Origin: Desulfobacterales bacterium
GTDB lineage: Bacteria > Desulfobacterota > DSM-4660 > Desulfatiglandales > JALVZP01
DNA length: 6,223 nucleotides
Assembly (NCBI GenBank): GCA_027037575.1
Contig: JALVZP010000319.1
Coordinates: 1-6,223, forward strand
Direction of reading: 5' to 3'
Shown here: positions 1-5,182 of the stretch, one piece after another
Layout: each line of letters opens with the position of its first letter
How positions within the stretch are numbered: the first letter of the stretch is position 1
Made by a program: the position numbers and the translations under genes
Notes under the pieces: generated by a model
Seen by the model: only the letters and a program-made list of their open reading frames with translations
Told to the model about the DNA's origin: nothing
The model's database searches: none

Positions 1-449
1 CCCATAAGGGCAACCTTTTTTTCCTCCTTCTTAGATAGCTTAATTGCACCAGTTGATCCTACTCCAGTTGGTATATTTTTAAAGAGATCCTGGACAAGCT
101 TCTGTAGATATGGTCTTATCTCATCTGCCTTCAGATTTGTTGTCATAAGCCTGCAACCACAATTTATATCATATCCAACTCCACCAGGTGATATGATTCC
201 CTCTTCTATATCAAAAGCACCAATGCCACCTATTGGAAAACCATATCCCCAATGTATATCTGGCATTGCAAGTGAATACTTTACTATTCCTGGAAGTGTT
301 GCAACATTTGCTACCTGAACAAGACTTTCATCTTCCTTGATTGCCTTAAGAAGCCTCTCATTTGCATAAATAAGGCCATCTACCCTCATTCTCCCTGTCT
401 TTGGGATCCTCCACCTGAAGTCATCTATTTTCTCTAACCTTATATCCAT
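1..449 (-). CDS. rtcB: RNA-splicing ligase RtcB, N-terminal part (partial, cut by the left edge)
   Basis: RtcB is a GTP- and Mn-dependent ligase that joins RNA 2',3'-cyclic phosphate (or 3'-phosphate) ends to 5'-OH ends in RNA repair and tRNA splicing. The 149 complete codons visible carry the family's N-terminal signatures: a MPDIHWGYGFPIGG stretch at residues 62-75, SPGGVGYDINCG at 87-98, and IPTGVGS at 126-132. D94 and C97 match the metal-binding Asp and Cys of characterised RtcB. The start region (RWRIPK, then MRVDGLIYAN) resembles the long archaeal-type RtcB (about 480 residues) rather than the shorter E. coli form. Residue 99 is Cys where Val is usual (DINCGCRL). The ATG at 449 is set by the SD TAAGGA at 462-457, 7 nt upstream, which overlaps the archease stop codon. 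The two genes are 10 nt apart and surely co-transcribed. The histidine ligands and the guanylylated histidine lie outside the window. Confidence 0.96.
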   Translation of the reverse strand, partial: MDIRLEKIDDFRWRIPKTGRMRVDGLIYANERLLKAIKEDESLVQVANVATLPGIVKYSLAMPDIHWGYGFPIGGIGAFDIEEGIISPGGVGYDINCGCRLMTTNLKADEIRPYLQKLVQDLFKNIPTGVGSTGAIKLSKKEEKKVALM

Positions 450-459
450 GGCCTATTCC

Positions 460-873
460 TTATACATCAAATATTATTCTTGCCTTCCATTTCCCATCCT
501 TTTTTTCAATACTTAGCTGATGGTATGTTACGGCCTTTATTTCACTTTGAGGTTCGTATCTTTCTGGGTCAAATGGGACAAGCCTTAATATTGCATTCAG
601 TTTCTTAGAGTCCATGTCCTTTATCTCCAAATCCGTTAGGACCTTTTTTTCTCCTTCAAACAGATACAGGATCTCGCTCAGCCAGTTTACCATAAGATCT
701 TCCAGATCTTCTCCTTCTATACTTAAAGAGATCTCTTCTTGCTTATCTTCCTTAGGGATCTCTCCTAAGATCAGATGAGTAAGGGATAGTGCTGCATTCT
801 TAAAGAGCCCTTTTAAGCTATCTCCTTCAACCTCTATTCCGAGATCTGCTGTATGATCTATCAGCCTATACAT
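460..873 (-). CDS. Archease, RtcB-activating protein
   Basis: Archease is a small metal-binding protein that speeds guanylylation of RtcB and lets it turn over repeatedly. The 137 residues match the family's usual length. The N-terminal signature DHTADLGIEVEG (residues 6-17) contains the conserved Asp/His region. The middle has an NWLSEILYLFE segment, and the protein ends in IIFDV, with the near-terminal Asp that is characteristic of the family. It directly precedes rtcB on the same strand, 10 nt away, which independently supports the call. No in-frame start lies shortly upstream of the ATG at 873. The 20 nt before this ATG hold no convincing SD, so initiation may be weak or may use a short leader. 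A possible promoter lies at 929-901. Confidence 0.95.
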   Translation of the reverse strand: MYRLIDHTADLGIEVEGDSLKGLFKNAALSLTHLILGEIPKEDKQEEISLSIEGEDLEDLMVNWLSEILYLFEGEKKVLTDLEIKDMDSKKLNAILRLVPFDPERYEPQSEIKAVTYHQLSIEKKDGKWKARIIFDV

Positions 874-900
874 GCTTTTAAAACTGGGATTTTTTTAATA

Positions 901-929
901 AAAATAGTAACTGGCATTCATTTAATCAA
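901..929 (-). promoter_or_regulatory. Possible sigma70-type promoter for archease-rtcB
   Basis: On the minus strand, TTGATT (929-924) is followed after exactly 17 nt by TATTTT (906-901). Each box matches its consensus at 4 of 6 positions. Transcription would start near 894, giving a leader of about 20 nt before the archease ATG. The spacing is ideal but the boxes are weak and the region is AT-rich, so this could be chance. Confidence 0.35.
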
Positions 930-954
930 GCTCTATTATAGGAGATTATCTCTT

Positions 955-1548
955 ATGTCATTCATTGATCTTTTCCTTCCTCCTCTTGTTGGAGGAATAA
1001 TAGGATGGACTACAAATGCTATTGCTATCTGGATGCTATTTCATCCATATAGGGAATGGAGGATATTTGGATTTAAGCTTCCATTTACTCCAGGGGTTAT
1101 TCCTTCGAGGATAGAGGAGCTTTCAGAGAGTATAGCAAAGGTAATAGCAGGATATATCTTTACAAAGGAGGAATGGTTAAGCCTTATTGATTCAATGGAG
1201 CTGGATGAAAAGGCAGTAGAGGAGATATTTTCAAAGATAAAGGAGATTTCTGGATCTCGCATATTTACAAAGATGATCCCAATGAGAGGAATAATAAAGG
1301 AAATTATAAGGAGGGAGCTGAGGAGGCTTATAAAGGCACAGCTAAAAAAGATAATTACAAGGGCATCAGAAAGGGAAGATATGGAGAAAAGACTGGAAGA
1401 GATAATAAGGCAGAAGATAATGACAGAGTTTAGACCAGAGAGGATAGAGGATGTAGTTAAGAGATTGTGTAAGAAGGAACTTCAGTATATCATGTTTTTT
1501 GGTGGCCTTTTAGGATGTTTTATTGGACTTGTTCAGATCTTCATATAG
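955..1548 (+). CDS. DUF445 family membrane protein
   Basis: A 197-residue protein of the DUF445 (YheB-like) family, function unknown. The N-terminus shows the family's typical stretch: LPPLVGGIIGWTTNAIAIWM (residues 8-27), then MLFHPY and FKLPFTPGVIPSR. A hydrophobic segment covers about residues 5-27 and a second closes the protein (about 178-197). Between them is a highly charged helical region rich in Lys, Arg and Glu. This suggests a membrane protein anchored at both ends with a long amphipathic domain. It is shorter than B. subtilis-type members (over 350 residues). I chose the ATG at 955 because the family motif begins right after it and a GGAG SD lies at 941-944. The reading frame stays open back to an ATG at 853, but that start would overlap the archease start and add residues unlike the family. 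The 3' end overlaps the opposite-strand cbiO by 39 bp. Confidence 0.88.
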   Translation: MSFIDLFLPPLVGGIIGWTTNAIAIWMLFHPYREWRIFGFKLPFTPGVIPSRIEELSESIAKVIAGYIFTKEEWLSLIDSMELDEKAVEEIFSKIKEISGSRIFTKMIPMRGIIKEIIRRELRRLIKAQLKKIITRASEREDMEKRLEEIIRQKIMTEFRPERIEDVVKRLCKKELQYIMFFGGLLGCFIGLVQIFI

Positions 1549-2262
1549 GTGTTCATGAGGGATGTCACCGGCAGGATGATAATGAAGGTGTTGATGTAAA
1601 ACTTCCCTTTTTATTTCAACAATTTTGTGATCTTCAATAGTAAAATACCTATCTGTTGTCCTTACAACAAAGTCCCAATCATGCGATACGATTAAGAGTG
1701 CCATATCAAGTCTATTTAAGAGATCTATAAGCCTTTTTCTCGTCTCTGGATCAAGTCCTGTAGATGGCTCATCAAGTAGCATTGCCTTTGGTCTCATGGA
1801 AAGGACAGTAGCAATTGAAACAAGTCTTTTTTCTCCACCTGATAGCTTATGAGTAAGTCTGTCTTCAAAACCTTCTAATCCTACAAGCTTCAATGTCTCT
1901 TTCGCCCTTTTTATTGCCTCATCTTTTTTCATTCCAAGATTTAGTGGGCCAAATGCCACATCTTCAAGCACAGTTGGAGAAAATAGCTGATCATCTGGAT
2001 TCTGAAATACAAATCCTATATTCTTCCTAAGCTCCCATAGATCCTCTTCAGAAGAAACAGGCCTTCCCTTAAAAAATACCTTTCCTTTTATTGGCCTTAA
2101 AAGTCCAACACAGAGCTGGAGAAATGTAGTTTTTCCACATCCGTTTGGCCCAATTAGACCAATCCTTTCTCCTTCATTTAGTTCAAAATCTATTTCCTCA
2201 AGTATAGGGGATGAACCATTATAAGAGAATGAGACAGATCTGAGAGAAAGAAGAGGCCTCAT
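1510..2262 (-). CDS. cbiO: ECF transporter ATPase, cobalt/nickel type (CbiO/EcfA)
   Basis: The 250-residue ATP-binding subunit of an energy-coupling-factor importer. It powers uptake through the T component CbiQ, encoded just upstream. Visible motifs: Walker A GPNGCGKT (38-45), Q-loop in VFQNPDDQLFSPTVLEDVAFG (Q87), typical of EcfA/CbiO, ABC signature LSGGE (140-144), Walker B MLLDEP (161-166), and switch His in VSHD (H194). The C-terminal tail (223-238) holds six histidines in 16 residues, as in HQHLHYHP and PHEH. This suggests binding of a transition metal such as Ni or Co (inference). I chose the ATG at 2262, not one at 2298. It has an AGGGGG SD 5 nt upstream, forms an ATGA overlap with the cbiQ stop, and begins where the family domain begins. 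The last 12 codons and the stop overlap the convergent DUF445 gene. Confidence 0.93.
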   Translation of the reverse strand: MRPLLSLRSVSFSYNGSSPILEEIDFELNEGERIGLIGPNGCGKTTFLQLCVGLLRPIKGKVFFKGRPVSSEEDLWELRKNIGFVFQNPDDQLFSPTVLEDVAFGPLNLGMKKDEAIKRAKETLKLVGLEGFEDRLTHKLSGGEKRLVSIATVLSMRPKAMLLDEPSTGLDPETRKRLIDLLNRLDMALLIVSHDWDFVVRTTDRYFTIEDHKIVEIKREVLHQHLHYHPAGDIPHEHLYEDLNKSNKTS

Positions 2263-3014
2263 AATATCCCCCTGTCTAAGAGGAATAGCATTCCACATAC
2301 AAAGATCATAATAGAGAAAAGGATAATATCACTTCCTCTAAGATTAAATTTCCTTAAGCTATGGAATCTTCCATTAAATCCCCTCAGAAGCATTGCCTGA
2401 TATACCCTTATCCCCCTTTCGTAGCTTCTCACAAATATCATTGCAATAAGATATGCATATGTCTTATATGTGTGAAGATTTGTCTTTGGTCTAAAACATC
2501 TTACTTGAAGTGCCTGAGAAAGCCTTTTGTATTCCTCAAATATTACATGGATGTATCTGTAGCTCATGAGTAGTATAAGGGTTAGTCTTGGAGAAAATCC
2601 AAGGTTACTTAGTGCATGTCCTATTGTAGGAATAGGGATCGTCCCAATAAATGCTATGATAAAGAGGAGTATGGCATTGCATTTTAGGGTGATTAAGGAG
2701 GAGAGCCTTATTCCTTCCCATGTTATACTAAGCTTCCATATCCTGAATATTGCATCTCCAGAAGTAGAAAATGGCACAAATATCCAGAGAAATAGTATAA
2801 ACAGATTTGCTACAAAGATCGCTTTTATAACTTTTCTTAAAGGAAGTGAAGAGACAAAAACAGAAAATATCCCAAGGCATAGGGCTATAAAGGATGCCTT
2901 TATGTCTTTCAGGAGGGCTACTGTGAATGCTGATAGAAGACCAGAGACAAGCCTTATTCTTGGATCAGATCTGTGGATAAAGGAGCTTCCTTCCTGAAAT
3001 GCGCTATCCAGCAC
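2259..3014 (-). CDS. cbiQ: ECF transporter T component, cobalt/nickel type (CbiQ/EcfT)
   Basis: The 251-residue membrane scaffold that couples the CbiO ATPase to a substrate-binding S component. Hydrophobic segments lie at about residues 20-37, 39-57, 63-82, 105-125, 143-157 and 229-247. The cytoplasmic coupling region (about 160-222) carries the two T-component motifs, QALQVRCF (167-174) and QAMLLRGF (206-213), whose arginines contact the ATPase grooves. The first has Cys where Gly is usual. The segment RSYERGIRVYQAMLLRGF (196-213) is very like CbiQ. The start is GTG at 3014; an in-frame TAG lies immediately upstream, so the protein cannot begin earlier. The SD AGAAGG lies 4 nt before it. 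The stop overlaps the cbiO ATG (ATGA). No cbiM or cbiN is present, so the S component must be elsewhere or is unrecognised, and the metal specificity is unproven. Confidence 0.9.
   Translation of the reverse strand: MLDSAFQEGSSFIHRSDPRIRLVSGLLSAFTVALLKDIKASFIALCLGIFSVFVSSLPLRKVIKAIFVANLFILFLWIFVPFSTSGDAIFRIWKLSITWEGIRLSSLITLKCNAILLFIIAFIGTIPIPTIGHALSNLGFSPRLTLILLMSYRYIHVIFEEYKRLSQALQVRCFRPKTNLHTYKTYAYLIAMIFVRSYERGIRVYQAMLLRGFNGRFHSLRKFNLRGSDIILFSIMIFVCGMLFLLDRGIL
2268..2273 (-). promoter_or_regulatory. Ribosome binding site deciding the cbiO start
   Basis: AGGGGG on the minus strand, 5 nt before the ATG at 2262 and inside the last codons of cbiQ. It supports this internal ATG over the one 12 codons upstream and indicates translational coupling of cbiQ and cbiO. 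Confidence 0.75.
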
Positions 3015-3075
3015 CTATCCTTCTCATCTTCCTGGCCTTCCTGACCGAATTTGCCTTCATGGCGAATTTTTGGAT

Positions 3076-3104
3076 ACCATATTTTCTTTCATATTCTTTG
3101 TCAA
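3076..3104 (-). promoter_or_regulatory. Sigma70-type promoter for cbiQO
   Basis: On the minus strand a perfect -35 box TTGACA (3104-3099) is followed after 17 nt by TATGGT (3081-3076), 4 of 6 matches to TATAAT. Transcription would start near 3069, giving a 5' leader of about 55 nt before the GTG of cbiQ. The promoter lies between the carrier gene stop (3143) and cbiQ, so cbiQO can be transcribed independently of the carrier gene. Confidence 0.6.
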
Positions 3105-3115
3105 TAGCAGATTGG

Positions 3116-3145
3116 GTTATTAATAAATTAGTTATTAATAAATTA
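3116..3145. repeat. 15-nt tandem duplication at the 3' end of the carrier gene
   Basis: Two perfect head-to-tail copies of GTTATTAATAAATTA (3116-3130 and 3131-3145, plus strand). Each contains the 10-nt palindrome TTATTAATAA. On the minus strand, each copy supplies an in-frame TAA; the one at 3145-3143 ends the carrier gene and the other lies 5 codons downstream. It looks like a local duplication (replication slippage) just past the stop codon. It is not GC-rich, so it is not an intrinsic terminator. Confidence 0.9.
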
Positions 3146-4123
3146 TTTGCTTTTCCACCAGATAGCTATCTTTTCACTAAAATGAAGGTAGCTCATAAGA
3201 AAAATAATCTGAAATATAGAGATGATAGCAGGATACATTGCCATCTTATGTCCTAAAGGCCCAAAGGCAGTTGTTAATAATCCGATAGTAAGTGCCACAT
3301 TTTTACCTATAGTAGTAAAAAAGATTGCCTGGTTATCCTCGTATGAAATATGGAATGCAAATTTATTCAACAATAAGAGGAGTGTTGTAGTAACAAAATA
3401 AAAAATAACTGTAATAGGGGCTATTTTTATAAAATCAATATAATGATCAAATATAAGTCTTCCTTTTAAGGCAAAGATTACAAAAACCAGAAAATATAAA
3501 CAAGAAATGGTAATTAAAGAAAAAAGAGGTTTGATTTCATCAAATTGGAGCTTTAATTTATGTTCAATTATTTCCCTTGTTATAACACCAAATATAAGTG
3601 GCAGGAATAGAACAAAGAACAGGGTTTTTAGTATAACTGAAAATGGTATTATTGAAGATGAGCTTCCCAAGATATGCATGACAATTGGATAGACAAGCAA
3701 GCAAACTTTGAATGCAGAAGAAACAATTACACTTGCACTAATCATATTTCCTTTTGAAAGGCCAACATAACCTAATCCCATGATAGATGGAGGTGCAACA
3801 GATAAAAGAACAAGTGCAATCTTCATGTCCTTAGGGCAATTAAAAAGGTCACACAAAAAGTAACAAATAAAAGGTTCACACAAAAAATTGATAAATAATG
3901 CTATTAATAGAGGTTTGAGAGCTCCCTTTATATTTCTTAGCGCACTAAAAGAGATATTTACCATCATGGGATATATCATAAAAAACACAAGTATAAAGAT
4001 GGATCTGGACAAAAATGTTACATCAAATTTCAGACTTACAATTATCCCACATGTGATTATTACCAAGGTATATAACAATATGTTTTTGGATAAATGGCCT
4101 AATAAGCTTTTGAGATATTTCAT
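3143..4123 (-). CDS. BASS/ACR3-like membrane carrier (bile acid:sodium symporter superfamily)
   Basis: A 326-residue very hydrophobic protein with about ten membrane segments, the usual size and plan for the BASS superfamily, which includes bile acid:Na+ symporters and ACR3 arsenite exporters. The segment FFMIYPMMVNISFSALR (47-63), followed by KPLLIALFINFLCEPF (70-85), is close to ACR3. The conserved loop APPSIMGLGY (110-119) has Pro where ACR3 has its functional Cys (APC...). GKNVALTIG (273-281) fits the second crossover region. It is therefore ACR3-related in sequence but probably not a classical arsenite exporter; the substrate is unknown. The ATG at 4123 precedes the first membrane helix sensibly, but the DNA before it is an A-run with no SD. 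Hand counts on most 60-nt lines average about 30% G+C, lower than neighbours (roughly 35-45% or more), which may mark later acquisition. The nearest gene on the same strand is cbiQ, 128 bp downstream. Confidence 0.78.
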   Translation of the reverse strand: MKYLKSLLGHLSKNILLYTLVIITCGIIVSLKFDVTFLSRSIFILVFFMIYPMMVNISFSALRNIKGALKPLLIALFINFLCEPFICYFLCDLFNCPKDMKIALVLLSVAPPSIMGLGYVGLSKGNMISASVIVSSAFKVCLLVYPIVMHILGSSSSIIPFSVILKTLFFVLFLPLIFGVITREIIEHKLKLQFDEIKPLFSLITISCLYFLVFVIFALKGRLIFDHYIDFIKIAPITVIFYFVTTTLLLLLNKFAFHISYEDNQAIFFTTIGKNVALTIGLLTTAFGPLGHKMAMYPAIISIFQIIFLMSYLHFSEKIAIWWKSK

Positions 4124-4225
4124 TTTTTTTGTAAATTAAACGAGTTGATTAAGTGGAGTATATAGTATATCTGCTTCAAAAAATCTATATAAATACATTT
4201 GTCTAAAAGGGAGGGTCCTTTATTT

Positions 4226-4254
4226 TTGAGAAATTTCATTAACAATCTTCAAAT
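4226..4254 (+). promoter_or_regulatory. Possible promoter for the small protein-DUF1326-ftsH cluster
   Basis: TTGAGA (4226-4231, 5 of 6 matches to -35) is followed after 17 nt by TCAAAT (4249-4254, 4 of 6). Transcription would start near 4261, about 60 nt before the first ATG. Other weak pairs occur in the same AT-rich DNA, for example TTGTCT (4199-4204) with TATTTT (4221-4226), so the assignment is tentative. Confidence 0.3.
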
Positions 4255-4304
4255 AAAAGTTTTTCTTGATTTGCACTCAAAAAAGAATAAAAATTGTCTC
4301 ATAC

Positions 4305-4315
4305 TAATCAGGAGG
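4305..4315 (+). promoter_or_regulatory. Strong SD leader, copy 1 of TAATCAGGAGG
   Basis: TAATCAGGAGG, with a consensus AGGAGG at 4310-4315, 7 nt before the ATG at 4323. The same 11 nt recur at 4515-4525 before the next gene. This is the main reason to accept the 64-residue ORF as a real gene. Confidence 0.85.
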
Positions 4316-4322
4316 TAGATAT

Positions 4323-4517
4323 ATGGTAGATATAGGAAGGATTATGGATTCCCTATTGGAACAGGTAGATGAGTCCTTAAAGGGCATGAAAGAGGCAAAG
4401 AATGTAGAAGAAAAACTTCAGTATAGCAATCTTATAAAGAATCTTTGTGACTCCTTTATGATCTTTTTAGATCTGATTCATGAATTAACATATGAAGAAG
4501 GAGAAGAGATAGAATAA
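4323..4517 (+). CDS. Small acidic helical protein of unknown function
   Basis: I do not recognise this 64-residue protein. It has no signal peptide and no clear membrane segment. It looks all-helical: an amphipathic N-terminal part with many acidic and basic residues (about 5-33), then a more hydrophobic helix with SFMIFLDLIHEL (44-55), ending in an acidic tail YEEGEEIE. It has a single Cys (C42). This pattern suggests a small helical-hairpin protein that may form oligomers or bind a partner (inference). The consensus SD 7 nt upstream and normal codon use (AGG, ATA, AAA/AAG) make it very likely real. It is the first gene of a tight plus-strand cluster; its TAA stop is part of the SD leader of the DUF1326 gene, which starts 14 nt later. 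Confidence 0.75.
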   Translation: MVDIGRIMDSLLEQVDESLKGMKEAKNVEEKLQYSNLIKNLCDSFMIFLDLIHELTYEEGEEIE

Positions 4518-4525
4518 TCAGGAGG
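4515..4525 (+). promoter_or_regulatory. Strong SD leader, copy 2 of TAATCAGGAGG
   Basis: An exact repeat of the leader at 4305-4315. Here its first three bases are the stop codon of the small gene. AGGAGG (4520-4525) is 6 nt before the DUF1326 ATG at 4532, so both genes are probably translated strongly and together. Confidence 0.85.
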
Positions 4526-4531
4526 CAAAAA

Positions 4532-5176
4532 ATGGCAGGGGAATATGAATGGATGTTAAAGGGGGATTGCGTGGAAGGTTGCACTTCTCCTCCAGTATGT
4601 CCTGCCATGTGGAACTCACCTGTTCAGATCCAGTTCCACAATGGCAGGAGTGAATGTGAAGGGGTATGGAGCTTCTCTATAAGGGAAGGATACTACAAGG
4701 ATATAGATCTTTCAGGGCTAAAGGCAATGTATGCATTTAATTCTCCATCTCCTTTTCCTCCTAAGGAGCCAGAGCCTTGGGTCTGCATAATCTATATAGA
4801 CAGCAATGCAAATGAGGATCAGGCAAAGGCATTAGAGGAAATCCTTAGCAAATGCTGGAAACATATGGGGGAGGTATTGAAGGTAAAGAGGGTACCTATA
4901 ATCTTTAAAAAAGAGCTCATAAAAGGTGGGCCACTTGCAAGGCATGAGGTGATAAGTGAAGGTCTATATCATCTTGTAGCAAGTCCATTTAAGACAAAGG
5001 ATGGAAGACCCCGTTATATAAATAGTCTCTATGGAGGACATATAAACATAGGGATATCTAAGGTAAACAAGTTTAATGATCCGGATCTTCCAAGGGGAAA
5101 ATGGGATGCACCAGGAATGAGCAGTACATACTATGAGTTTATAGTTCATCCAGAAAAACTATACTGGTTTCCATAA
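4532..5176 (+). CDS. DUF1326 family protein
   Basis: A 214-residue soluble protein of the DUF1326 family, function unknown. Family features are visible: the N-terminal LKGDCVEGCTSPPVCPA (9-25) corresponds to the cysteine-rich opening GDYxExCxCxxxCPC, keeping C17 and C23 with an extra C13. It is followed by a REGYYKDIDLSGLKAMYA segment (51-68) and IIYIDSNANEDQAKALEEIL (86-105), the family's conserved 'yID..A...Q..AL..I' region. Further cysteines are C42, C85 and C108. The clustered N-terminal cysteines suggest metal binding or redox chemistry, but nothing here proves it. No signal peptide is seen. The consensus SD fixes the start at 4532. In other bacteria such genes can sit beside a DUF2182 membrane protein; none is visible here. 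ftsH begins 6 nt after its stop. Confidence 0.82.
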   Translation: MAGEYEWMLKGDCVEGCTSPPVCPAMWNSPVQIQFHNGRSECEGVWSFSIREGYYKDIDLSGLKAMYAFNSPSPFPPKEPEPWVCIIYIDSNANEDQAKALEEILSKCWKHMGEVLKVKRVPIIFKKELIKGGPLARHEVISEGLYHLVASPFKTKDGRPRYINSLYGGHINIGISKVNKFNDPDLPRGKWDAPGMSSTYYEFIVHPEKLYWFP

Positions 5177-5182
5177 TAGCTT

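Larger units (their letters stand above)
4124..4322. other. Intergenic region between divergent genes
   Basis: A 199-bp AT-rich stretch that must carry the start signals for the carrier gene (minus) and the small-protein cluster (plus). It contains a 7-nt tandem repeat AGTATAT (4157-4170), read on the minus strand as two TATACT boxes (5 of 6 matches to a -10), but neither has a good -35. A short AAAGG/CCTTT inverted repeat (4206-4210 and 4217-4221) is followed by ATTTTT. I see no ORF, RNA gene or known riboswitch here. Confidence 0.6.

Noticed and set aside
934..939. TATTAT -10 box with CTGGCA (911-916) for DUF445
   Set aside because: Spacing is 17 nt, but the transcript would start near 946, after the SD at 941-944, leaving the gene without its ribosome site.
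853..954. Longer DUF445 protein starting at 853
   Set aside because: The extra 34 residues do not resemble the family, would overlap the archease start region, and lack an SD. The ATG at 955 has both an SD and the family N-terminus.
2263..2298. Earlier cbiO start at 2298
   Set aside because: It adds 12 residues outside the ABC domain, overlaps cbiQ by 40 bp, and lacks the SD that precedes the ATG at 2262.
2566..2997. 143-residue plus-strand frame opposite cbiQ
   Set aside because: It is fully antisense to a well-supported membrane protein and shows no recognisable domain.
3015..3142. A cbiN-like small gene between the carrier and cbiQ
   Set aside because: No frame with a hydrophobic CbiN-like sequence exists here; only a promoter, a short leader and the tandem repeat are visible.
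4206..4227. Possible intrinsic terminator (AAAGG/CCTTT plus ATTTTT)
   Set aside because: The stem is only 5 bp with two G-C pairs, and no plus-strand gene ends nearby.
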